Shown here in pieces: positions 43,562-51,891 of a stretch of 55,076 nt of DNA (positions are counted from its first letter, which is position 1; each line of letters begins with the position of its first letter). The notes under the pieces were generated by a model. The model was not told the origin of the DNA. It made no database searches and worked only from the letters and a program-made list of their open reading frames with translations. The stretch comes from Cupriavidus pauculus (GTDB taxonomy: Bacteria > Pseudomonadota > Gammaproteobacteria > Burkholderiales > Burkholderiaceae): positions 1-55,076 of the forward strand of contig NZ_VZOW01000037.1 in assembly GCF_008801835.1 (NCBI RefSeq), written 5' to 3'. The translations under genes were made by a program, and so were the position numbers.

Positions 43562-44724
43562 AATCGCGCAGATCGAAAAGAGTGGGTTGGTCCCTCGCTT
43601 TCGCGGCCACCGTCGCGCTAGCCGCCGGATTCTGGTTTCACGGTCGCCCTGAAGCTGCGCCGCCGCATACCGTGGCGGTATCGCGTGGTGATATCGAGGA
43701 AGTCGTGCTCGCATCCGGCACGTTGACGCCGATTCGTCAGGTCAATGTCGGCGCCCAAGTGAATGGACAATTGAAAACGCTGAAAGTCCAGCTTGGCGAC
43801 CGGGTCAAGAAGGGTGACTTGCTGGCCGAGATCGATCCGGTTTTGCAGCAGAATGAAGTGAGTCAGGCAGAAGCTTCCCTGAAGAACGCGGCCGCCCAAA
43901 AGGCCGCGCAGGTAGCGCAATTGCGACAGTATCAACTGACGCTTCAGCGCGAAAAAGCACTGCGGGAAGACGATGCGAATGCGCCTGCCGACGTGGAATT
44001 GGCCCAGAGCCAGGTGGATACCACGCGGGCGAATATCGATGCGCTCGATGCCCAGTTGCGACAGGCGCGAGCGTCGGTGGAAACGGCTCGCGCCAATCTT
44101 GCGTATACCCGTATCGTGGCGCCAATTGATGGGCAGGTTATTGCCGTGGTCACGCAGGAAGGACAAACCGTGGTATCGGCCCAATCGGCGCCGACGATTT
44201 TGGTGCTCGCCGATCTGGACCACATGCTGGTCAAGGCCAGAATATCGGAAGCCGATGTCGTGCGCGTGCGCGCCGGGCAGGACGCGTGGTTTTCCATCCT
44301 TGGCGCGCCGCAACGCAAGTTTCACGCGAAATTGCGCAGTGTCGAGCCGGCGCCTCCCATTTCGTCGCTGTCGCAGGATCCTACTCAGAATCAGTCTGCC
44401 GCGAGCGCCATTTATTACAACGGCCTGCTTGAAGTAGCCAATGACGATGGCACGCTGAAACCGTCGATGACGGCACAGGTGTCGATTGTGCTCGGACGCG
44501 CCGCCAATACGCTGTTGCTGCCGGCAACCGCCGTGGACGGACCGGACCAGAATGGAAAGTATGCGGTCGCGGTGGCTCAGAACGGCGGTCGGAAAATCGA
44601 TCGGCGGGAAATTCAGGTCGGATTGAGCGATCACGTTTCCGTGCAAATCGTGCGTGGCCTGAACGAAGGCGAGCAGGTAGTGCTGGGTGCCAACTCGCCC
44701 GACGACACGGAGTCCGCATCATGA
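43558..44724 (+). CDS. MacA-like periplasmic adaptor (membrane fusion) protein
   Basis: The 388-residue protein has an N-terminal membrane anchor (VGWSLAFAATVALAAGFWF), a lipoyl half (NVGAQVNGQLKTLKV), a long coiled-coil hairpin (about 95-190), the second lipoyl half (IVAPIDGQVIAVVTQEGQTV) and a beta-barrel domain. Motifs fit MacA more than HlyD/CvaA: RGDIEEVVLASGTLTP and GQDAWFSILGAP. It overlaps both neighbours by ATGA (PCAT before, MacB-like after), so the three are translationally coupled. It should link an inner-membrane ABC protein to the outer-membrane factor. Confidence 0.9.
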   Translation: MKSRRSKRVGWSLAFAATVALAAGFWFHGRPEAAPPHTVAVSRGDIEEVVLASGTLTPIRQVNVGAQVNGQLKTLKVQLGDRVKKGDLLAEIDPVLQQNEVSQAEASLKNAAAQKAAQVAQLRQYQLTLQREKALREDDANAPADVELAQSQVDTTRANIDALDAQLRQARASVETARANLAYTRIVAPIDGQVIAVVTQEGQTVVSAQSAPTILVLADLDHMLVKARISEADVVRVRAGQDAWFSILGAPQRKFHAKLRSVEPAPPISSLSQDPTQNQSAASAIYYNGLLEVANDDGTLKPSMTAQVSIVLGRAANTLLLPATAVDGPDQNGKYAVAVAQNGGRKIDRREIQVGLSDHVSVQIVRGLNEGEQVVLGANSPDDTESAS

Positions 44725-46670
44725 CTTCTGCACTGCTCGAGCTGCGGGGCGTTTCCCGGATCTATATGAATGGCCGGGAGAACTCGACCGTGCTGCATGG
44801 GATCGATTTGACCATCCGTGCCGGCGAGATGGTGGCCATTGTGGGGCGATCCGGTTCTGGGAAATCCACTTTGCTCAATATCCTGGGATGCCTCGATCGG
44901 CCGACCGACGGGCAATATCGCATCGCCGGACAAGACACGAGGGGTTTGGATCCCGATACGCTCGCCAGGCTGCGTCGCGAATACTTCGGTTTTATTTTCC
45001 AGCGCTATGATTTGCTGCAGCATCTGACCGCCGTTGAAAACGTGGAGATGCCCGCGCTCTACACCGGAATCGACAAGGCCACGCGGCAGCGACGCGCCCT
45101 CGACCTCCTGGCGCGATTTGGACTGGCTCACCGCGTCGATTATCGGCCGGCGCAATTGTCCGGCGGACAGCAGCAACGTGTTGGTATTGCGCGCGCGCTG
45201 ATTAACGGGGGCGCCGTGATTCTTGCGGACGAACCGACCGGTGCGCTGGATCGCGCCAGTCACGACGAGGTTTTGAAACACCTGCGCAATTTGCATCGTG
45301 AGGGGCATACGGTCGTTATCGTTACGCATGACCCAGAGGTGACGGCCTGTTCGGACCGGATTATCGAGATCGAGGACGGTCGGATTGTTGCCGATCGTCG
45401 CAGCACCGCAGCCGAAAACCGCGTCGTTGCGTCGCCGCCAGAAGACCACGCTGACAGCCGCCGCGGCCAATGGTCGCTGGAAAGCCTGAAGACATCGCTG
45501 GTGATGGCTTGGCACGCCATGGCCAGTCACCGTATGCGAACCGCGCTGACAATGCTTGGCATCGTTATCGGGATTGCGTCTGTGATCGCCGTGACGGGGT
45601 TGGGACAAGGGGCCAAGCAGCGCGTGGTGGCAGATCTCAATGCGCTGGGCACCCATACTGTTGACATCTATCCCGGAAACGGGCGCGGTGACGAAAGCCC
45701 CGAAGCGATGCGTGCGCTGCGCGAGCCGGACCTGTCGGTCCTGGCCGCGCAGCCCTATATCGACAGTATCAGTCCGGTTATCCATGGCACCGGCGTGGCG
45801 ATTTACGGCAACCTGAAACTCGCCGTGGCGACAGTGGGCGTCAATCAGGCTTTCTTTCGCGCATCCAATACCGCGATGGCGGCGGGCGTGGCATTTTCCG
45901 CCGACGACATCGCGCGCCGCGCGCAGGTGGCCGTTATCGACGAGAATCTGCGCCGCCGCGTGTTCGGAGCCGCTCGTGACGCGCTCGGTGAAATCATTCT
46001 GATTGGCCGCGTGCCGTTCCGCATTATTGGCGTGACCGCGGCGCGCAAATCGCTGCTCGGCAATAGCCAGTCGCTTAACGTGTGGATTCCCTACACCACG
46101 CAGAAATCCCATCTGATGCCGCAGGACCATTTCAGCAGCATCAAGCTGCGCATGAAATCCAACAGCAAGACTTGGCAGATGGCGGACGTGGAGAAGGTGC
46201 TGAGCAAGCATCACGGCCGCAAGGATTTTTTCGTTTCGACAAATGAAAGTCTCATTCAGAGCGTCGAGCGGACAGCAACCACGCTGACCATGATGGTCTC
46301 GGCGATTGCAGTGGTTTCGCTGATCGTGGGCGGGGTAGGGGTCATGAATATCATGCTGGTGTCGGTCAGCGAGCGCACGCGCGAGATCGGTATTCGCATG
46401 GCCGTGGGCGCGCGGCAGGCCGATATTCGCCAGCAGTTTCTGATCGAGGCGATTTTGATTTGCCTGGTAGGCGGATTACTCGGCGTGGCGCTCGCCTGGT
46501 CGATCGGGACTGTGCTGGGGTGGTTTCAGGACACCATTGCGATGCGACTGTCGCCGCTGGTGGTGTGCGGGGCATGCCTGACTGCGGCCCTGACCGGCGT
46601 CGGCTTTGGCTTTGTGCCCGCGCGCAATGCATCGAAGCTCGATCCCGTATCGGCATTGGCAAGAGGGTGA
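44721..46670 (+). CDS. MacB-like ABC transporter (ATPase-permease)
   Basis: The 649-residue protein has the MacB layout: an N-terminal ATPase (Walker A GRSGSGKSTLLN, signature LSGGQQQRVGIARAL, Walker B VILADEPTGALD), a first membrane segment after about residue 270, a periplasmic domain, and three C-terminal membrane segments with the FtsX-like end (GGVGVMNIMLVSVSERTREI). MacB proteins are mechanotransmission pumps that drive substrates already in the periplasm through TolC-like channels. It overlaps macA by ATGA and is five bases before the outer-membrane factor gene. With the PCAT upstream it suggests that export occurs in two steps. Confidence 0.93.
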   Translation: MTSALLELRGVSRIYMNGRENSTVLHGIDLTIRAGEMVAIVGRSGSGKSTLLNILGCLDRPTDGQYRIAGQDTRGLDPDTLARLRREYFGFIFQRYDLLQHLTAVENVEMPALYTGIDKATRQRRALDLLARFGLAHRVDYRPAQLSGGQQQRVGIARALINGGAVILADEPTGALDRASHDEVLKHLRNLHREGHTVVIVTHDPEVTACSDRIIEIEDGRIVADRRSTAAENRVVASPPEDHADSRRGQWSLESLKTSLVMAWHAMASHRMRTALTMLGIVIGIASVIAVTGLGQGAKQRVVADLNALGTHTVDIYPGNGRGDESPEAMRALREPDLSVLAAQPYIDSISPVIHGTGVAIYGNLKLAVATVGVNQAFFRASNTAMAAGVAFSADDIARRAQVAVIDENLRRRVFGAARDALGEIILIGRVPFRIIGVTAARKSLLGNSQSLNVWIPYTTQKSHLMPQDHFSSIKLRMKSNSKTWQMADVEKVLSKHHGRKDFFVSTNESLIQSVERTATTLTMMVSAIAVVSLIVGGVGVMNIMLVSVSERTREIGIRMAVGARQADIRQQFLIEAILICLVGGLLGVALAWSIGTVLGWFQDTIAMRLSPLVVCGACLTAALTGVGFGFVPARNASKLDPVSALARG

Positions 46671-46675
46671 ATGCG

Positions 46676-48043
46676 ATGCGCAAGACTTTGCTTTGTCTGT
46701 CCGTGGCCAGCCTGCTGGGCGGCTGCGGCGCCTTGCTGGAAACGCCGTACGAGCGCCCGGCGATTGCAATGCCCGATAGCTGGGATGCGCAGCGCGGCCC
46801 TGCTGCGGCGGTTGCGTCGCAGACCGACCGCTGGTGGGAAGTGTTTGGCGATCAGCAGCTCGATCGACTGGTCGAGCGGGTGCTGGAGCGCAACGCCGAT
46901 CTGGCCGCAGCAGCGATTCGCCTGCAGGCCGCACGGCTTCAGGCCGGTCTGGCGCAAACCAATCTGACGCCCGATTTCAGTGCCGGCGGAAATGGGTCAG
47001 TGAGCAAGAATCTCGGCCATGGATCGCCAAGCCAGCGCACTTACGGCACGAGCATGAACATCGCCTACGAACTGGATCTGTGGGGAAAACTGGCGCGGAC
47101 GCGCGACGCCGCCACGTGGGCCGCGCAGGCAACGGCGTTCGATCTCGAAAGCACCGAACTTTCCCTGATCGGGACAACCGCTGCCACTTACTGGAGCATT
47201 GCCGAGCTCAATGCGAAGCTTGCCGATGCCCAGGCGGACGTCAGAGACGCCAGACGTGTCGAGGCATTGGTACTGTCGAGATATCGGGCCGGCGCCGACG
47301 GCATGGCGGAACTGGCGCTGGCGCGCCGCACCGTGGCCACCAACCAGGCCAATTACGAAGGTCTTCTGCAACAACGGGAAACCCAGCGAAAGGCATTAGC
47401 GATATTGCTTAACGATGTGTTGCCGAGCGCGGAGATCGAAGACCTTGTGCTGCCCGATGTCCCGTTGCCCGATGTGCGTCCCGGACTGCCGGCAAGCGTG
47501 CTGGCGCAGCGTCCCGACGTCGCCGCGGCCGAGGCGCGCATCCGGAACAGCCTGGCGACCCATGACGCGAAGAAGGCGAGCTTCTTTCCGACGCTCTCGT
47601 TGACGGGCTCGTTGGGGACCAGCAGCCGTGATCTCGGCCAGGTGCTGACCAATCCGATCGGGACGCTTGGCGCGGGCCTGGCGCTGCCATTCCTGCAGTG
47701 GAATACGGTCAGGCTGAATGTCGGGATTTCGCGCACCGACTACGAAGCGTCGGTGGTCGCGTATCGCAAGACGCTTTACCAGGCCTTTGCCGAAGTGGAC
47801 GAAGCGCTGTCGATGCGCGAAAGCCTCGCGCGCGAAGGTGACCAGCTTGCGCTGGCGATGGAGCAGGCCAAAAAAGCCGAGGCAATCAGCGCCGCGCGTT
47901 ACCGGGTCGGCAAGAGCAATATCCGGTTCTGGCTTGATGATCAGCAAACGCTCCGGCAGGTGCGGGCGTCCGTCGTCAGCAATCGGCTGAGCCGCCTGCG
48001 CGCCCAGATGACGCTGTATCAGGCACTGGGCGGGGCGGCGTGA
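46676..48043 (+). CDS. Outer-membrane efflux lipoprotein (TolC/NodT-type factor)
   Basis: From ATG 46676 the protein has 455 residues. A lipoprotein signal ends at LLGGC (Cys18 or so). The mature part holds two repeated helical regions of the RND outer-membrane-factor type (WWEVFGDQQLDRLVERVLER, LGLG-like VPLPDVRPGLPASVLAQRPDV, AEARIRNSLATHDAKKASFF). Such proteins form the trimeric outer-membrane channel of tripartite pumps. It is five bases after the MacB-like gene. Behind it, before the convergent regulator gene, is a stem (48061-48078) without a T-run. Confidence 0.92.
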   Translation: MRKTLLCLSVASLLGGCGALLETPYERPAIAMPDSWDAQRGPAAAVASQTDRWWEVFGDQQLDRLVERVLERNADLAAAAIRLQAARLQAGLAQTNLTPDFSAGGNGSVSKNLGHGSPSQRTYGTSMNIAYELDLWGKLARTRDAATWAAQATAFDLESTELSLIGTTAATYWSIAELNAKLADAQADVRDARRVEALVLSRYRAGADGMAELALARRTVATNQANYEGLLQQRETQRKALAILLNDVLPSAEIEDLVLPDVPLPDVRPGLPASVLAQRPDVAAAEARIRNSLATHDAKKASFFPTLSLTGSLGTSSRDLGQVLTNPIGTLGAGLALPFLQWNTVRLNVGISRTDYEASVVAYRKTLYQAFAEVDEALSMRESLAREGDQLALAMEQAKKAEAISAARYRVGKSNIRFWLDDQQTLRQVRASVVSNRLSRLRAQMTLYQALGGAA

Positions 48044-48092
48044 GGCGGGTATGACCGGGGCCGGCGCAGTGGCGCCGGTCGCCGGTCGCCGG

Positions 48093-48725
48093 TCAGCTGT
48101 TGCGCGACAGGGCCAGTCGCAGCAGATCCGCCACGGTATTGACGTTGAGCTTTTCCATGATGTTGGCGCGATGCGCTTCCACGGTCTTGATCGAAATGCC
48201 CAGTTCGTCGGCGATCTGCTTGTTCAGGCGACCAGCCACGATGCGCTCGAGCACCTGCTGTTCGCGCGTGGTCAGCTTGCCCAGCAAGTCCTTGGCGGCG
48301 CGTTGTTCGCGCGCGGCGGAATGATCGGTCCGGGCCTTCTGCAGCATCCGTTCGACCAATGCGCGAAGTTCCGATTCATCGAACGGTTTTTCGATGAAAT
48401 CGATCGCGCCGCGTTTCATCGTCGAAACTGCCATCGGCACGTCGCCGTGACCCGTGATGAACACGATAGGGATGTCGATGTTCTCGGCGATCATGCGCTC
48501 CTGCAGTTCCGGGCCGCTCATGCCCGGCATGCGCACGTCGAGGATCAGGCACGACACGTGGCCTGCGTCGTAAGCGGACAGGAACTGCTCGGCGCTGTTG
48601 AAGCTACGCACCTGGTAGCCGTTGCCCTCAAGCAGCCAGGTCAGCGAGTCGCGCATCGCTTCGTCGTCGTCGACGATATAGACGGTCTCGCCACGGTGCG
48701 GCGTTGGGCTGGGCGTTGCGGTCAT
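48093..48725 (-). CDS. FixJ/LuxR-type response regulator
   Basis: The 210-residue protein has an N-terminal receiver with acidic residues 19-21 (VDDDEAM), phospho-acceptor Asp63 (LILDVRMPGMSG), FITGHGDVPMAV and Lys in IEKPFDES. A C-terminal LuxR-type helix-turn-helix follows (LTTREQQVLERIVAGRLNKQ, TVEAHRANIMEKL). The ATG at 48725 fits the family; the frame is open to 49187. It follows the PAS kinase gene (136-bp gap) on the same strand and converges with the peptide-export operon. Confidence 0.92.
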   Translation of the reverse strand: MTATPSPTPHRGETVYIVDDDEAMRDSLTWLLEGNGYQVRSFNSAEQFLSAYDAGHVSCLILDVRMPGMSGPELQERMIAENIDIPIVFITGHGDVPMAVSTMKRGAIDFIEKPFDESELRALVERMLQKARTDHSAAREQRAAKDLLGKLTTREQQVLERIVAGRLNKQIADELGISIKTVEAHRANIMEKLNVNTVADLLRLALSRNS

Positions 48726-48861
48726 GAAGTCTCCTGGGGCAAAGTCGTTTGCAACGAAGTGTAACTGCATGCGCCGGCGCGCAACACCCCTGGCGGACGA
48801 TCCGGGCGGCCTCCCGATGCCCCGCGGCAGAGGGACGCCCGTCAAGCCAGAGATGCGCCCG

Positions 48862-51456
48862 TTACTGTTCGGGAAGCGCGGGCTGCAGCGGCAGCGTGAT
48901 TTTAAACGTACAACCGATGCCGTCCGCATTGTTTTCGACCCACAGACGGCCCTGATGCGATTCGATGATCGACCGGCAGATATTGAGGCCCATGCCCATG
49001 CCGTCCGACTTGGTGCTGAAAAACGGTTCGAACAGGCGCTCCTTGGTGGCTTCGTCCACCCCCGGGCCCTGGTCGATGACGTCGATGCAGACGCACTGGC
49101 CGAACTCGACGTTCTCGACGCGGGCGTGCAGCCGCACCACGCCCGCCGCCCGCAGCGCCGGCAGGCCGGCCATGGCCTCGACGGCATTCTTGAGCAGATT
49201 CACCAGCACCTGTTCGATCAGCACCGGGTCGACGTAGAGCATCAGCGGCGGCGAGGGCAGGCGGGTCAGGATCGTCACGCGGCGGCGCGTGGCTTCCAGA
49301 TCGGCCAGACCCACCGCGTCGGCCACGATGTCGTGCAGCGCGGCTTCGCGCCGTTGCGGCTGGCTGCGTTTCACGAAACCGCGGATCCGGCTGATGATGG
49401 TGCCGGCGCGCACTGCTTGCGCCGAAGTCTTTTCCAGCACCGGAATCAGGTCTTCCGGCGTGCTGCGGCCCGAATGCAGGCGCGCCACGGCGCCCATGCA
49501 GTAATTGTTGATCGCGGCCAGCGGCTGGTTCAGCTCGTGGGCCAGCGACGACGCCATCTCGCCCATGGTGGTCAGGCGGCTGGTGAACTGCAGCCGCTCC
49601 TCGTGCTGGCGCGCCATTTCCTCGGCGGCCTTGCGCACCGTGATGTCGGTGGCGATCTGCATCTGCGCCAGATGGCCGTCCACCCACTGGATATAGCGGC
49701 GGCGCACTTCGAACCACTTCTGCATGTCGGGCACGAACACTTCGCGCGCGTCGGACGCATACGGCATCAGCTCGGAGGCGGGCAGTCCGGCGTAGGCATC
49801 GACGAAGTCCGTGTTGTCGCTGGACATCTGGTCCTTGTCGAAATCGTCGCCGGCCAGCTTCAGATGGCCCTCGGCCTCCCAGCCGAACAACTGGCGGTAA
49901 TAGCGATTGGCGAAAAGCAATTCGGCCTTGTCGGTGGCCAGCACCGAAACCGCCGCGTCGAGGCTCTCCAGGACCGTCGTGAAGCGATCGTGGGCGGCCG
50001 CCAGCTCCTCGCGCGCGCGTTTGGGCTCGGTGATGTCGGTCATCGAGCTCATCCAGCCCGTATGCCGGCCGCGGCTGTCGACCAGCGGCGAGACGTACAT
50101 GCGAGCAAAGAAGCTGCTGCCATCGCGCCGCATTACGCGCATTTCGTACCCCGTGGCCGGCGATTTGCCCTGCAGCGTGAGGTCGATCTGCTTCTGCATC
50201 TCCTGCTGGTCATTGGGTGGCCAGTAGGGGAAGGGCGGCTTGCGGCCCACCAGTTCGGCTTCGGTCCAGCCCGTCATGCGGCAGAACGCCGGATTCACGT
50301 AGGTGATGCGGCCGTTCAGATCGAGCGCCCGCAAGCCGATCAGCATCGAGTTTTCCATGGCGCGCCGGAATGACGTCTCGGCCAGCAGCGCGCGCTGCGC
50401 CTCGGACCGGCGGCTGGTATGGCGCCACATGCTCCACAGGCTCCACAGCAGGAAGCAGGACAGTCCCACTACCAGCCACAGCAGCATGTTGTTCGGCAGG
50501 TTCGACGGCGGCGGATAGGCATCGGCACGCAGCGACAGCGAATGACCCGGCGGATCGAGCAGGACTTCGTACGACAGCGCATTGCCCGGCACCGGCCGCA
50601 CCGAAGTGCTGGCGCGCGTCTGGTTGTTCTTGTCGATCAGCGAGAAGCGATAGCGCTCGGTCAGCTCGGGCGGTAGCAGATGCGTGAGGATGCCGTTGAT
50701 CGAGTAGAGCGCGCCCAGCGTGCCCAGGAACTCGTTGTCGCGCACGATCGGCACTTCCATCAGCATGAAGCTGTCGCCGCGGTCGTTCATCAGCGGACGC
50801 GAGTAGACCACGCGCTGCGTTTCGCGCGCGGCGTCGAAGGTGTCGAGAACTTCCGGCTCCAGCGGCTGGTCCACCGTTTCCCGCAGGCGGCTGGCGAATT
50901 CGGAGGTCGAGGGCAGCGACCAGCGGCCGCGCTTGGTCGCGTCCAGCCAGTTGATAAAGACGATCTCGGGGTTCTCGCGCAGGATTTCCTGCGCGGCGGT
51001 GCGGTAGGCGCCTTGGTCGAGTTGGGCCGCCGCGATGTCGCGCGCCAGCGACGCCATCTGGTCCTGGTTGCTGAGCAGCGACAGGCGTACGCGCTGCTGC
51101 GCCCACGCGGCGTCGCGGTACAGCGCGTCGCGCTGCTGCTGGCGTTCGGTTTCGTGCAACGACCAGAGGATCACGCCCATGGCCACCGTGAACAGCACGA
51201 TCGCCACCAGCGGGATGAACATGAACCAGCTTGTCGCCACCAGATTGCGCCAGCGCATGATCCAGAGGCGGCGCGGCGCCGGCGCCAGCGGCTCCATGGC
51301 GTCGTGCTGATCGCCGTCGTCGCTGTGGACGTCGGCATGGCCGGCACGCGCGACACCGGGCGCCACGCCGTGCGGGGCGTCACTGACAGTGCCGGCAGAG
51401 TTCGGTGGCAGGATGGCCGTGCGCAGGCCGGAGAGGATTCGTTCGAAGAACTGCAT
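48862..51456 (-). CDS. PAS-domain sensor histidine kinase (FixL/DctB-like)
   Basis: The 864-residue protein has a long unusual N-terminus (about 65 residues), a membrane segment at about 75-98, a periplasmic sensing domain (about 100-325), a second membrane segment at about 328-345, two PAS domains (about 365-490 and 500-610), a His-containing box (SSLAHELNQPLAAINNYC, about residue 640) and an ATPase domain (NLLKNAVEAM, DQGPGVDEA, GMGMGLNICRSI). It is paired with the FixJ-type regulator and divergent from aceE. The pair may adjust central carbon metabolism, but the ligand is unknown. Confidence 0.9.
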   Translation of the reverse strand: MQFFERILSGLRTAILPPNSAGTVSDAPHGVAPGVARAGHADVHSDDGDQHDAMEPLAPAPRRLWIMRWRNLVATSWFMFIPLVAIVLFTVAMGVILWSLHETERQQQRDALYRDAAWAQQRVRLSLLSNQDQMASLARDIAAAQLDQGAYRTAAQEILRENPEIVFINWLDATKRGRWSLPSTSEFASRLRETVDQPLEPEVLDTFDAARETQRVVYSRPLMNDRGDSFMLMEVPIVRDNEFLGTLGALYSINGILTHLLPPELTERYRFSLIDKNNQTRASTSVRPVPGNALSYEVLLDPPGHSLSLRADAYPPPSNLPNNMLLWLVVGLSCFLLWSLWSMWRHTSRRSEAQRALLAETSFRRAMENSMLIGLRALDLNGRITYVNPAFCRMTGWTEAELVGRKPPFPYWPPNDQQEMQKQIDLTLQGKSPATGYEMRVMRRDGSSFFARMYVSPLVDSRGRHTGWMSSMTDITEPKRAREELAAAHDRFTTVLESLDAAVSVLATDKAELLFANRYYRQLFGWEAEGHLKLAGDDFDKDQMSSDNTDFVDAYAGLPASELMPYASDAREVFVPDMQKWFEVRRRYIQWVDGHLAQMQIATDITVRKAAEEMARQHEERLQFTSRLTTMGEMASSLAHELNQPLAAINNYCMGAVARLHSGRSTPEDLIPVLEKTSAQAVRAGTIISRIRGFVKRSQPQRREAALHDIVADAVGLADLEATRRRVTILTRLPSPPLMLYVDPVLIEQVLVNLLKNAVEAMAGLPALRAAGVVRLHARVENVEFGQCVCIDVIDQGPGVDEATKERLFEPFFSTKSDGMGMGLNICRSIIESHQGRLWVENNADGIGCTFKITLPLQPALPEQ

Positions 51457-51891
51457 AGGGGATTGACGACTGACCGGCCAGTGTATCGACTTTATTGCGG
51501 TGCGTCGCTTGGGGAAAGCGCCTACTCATCACAGGAAAAACCTTAAATCGACGACCCCTTGGATGGGCGCGCGCTGCCGGTTTCTGGTGCGGTGCCACAA
51601 TATTTCACATTATAAGAAAGCAGTTCGTAATCTGAAAATTTCGCTTGTCAGCCGTTGCTGTGCTTCCATAGAATCGCTTCGACCGAATAATGCGGGCGGG
51701 CGCCATGCGCTTGTCGAGCCGAGGATCCCGGGCAGCGCGACCCGATTTGAAAGATCCCGGCGACGGCCAGAGTACCGATGCCAGGACCAGGCCACCACGC
51801 TCCGCCGCGACGTCAGAACCGTCAGACCGGCCGACCGATATCCGCCATACCGTGGCGGCCGCCGGGGCAGGAATTTACCCAGGAGACAGTC
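51457..51891. promoter_or_regulatory. Divergent control region of the kinase and aceE genes
   Basis: This 435-bp region separates the PAS kinase and aceE. It has a relatively AT-rich patch (about 51595-51650) including TATAAG at 51611-51616, a possible -10 box without a good -35. The aceE ribosome site AGGAGAC is at 51881-51887. No open frame looks real. The length suggests a regulated promoter with a long leader. Confidence 0.45.

Noticed and set aside
48061..48078. CCGGCGC/GCGCCGG stem as terminator of the export operon
   Set aside because: Stem is good but no T-run follows on either strand, so it is not an intrinsic terminator by itself.
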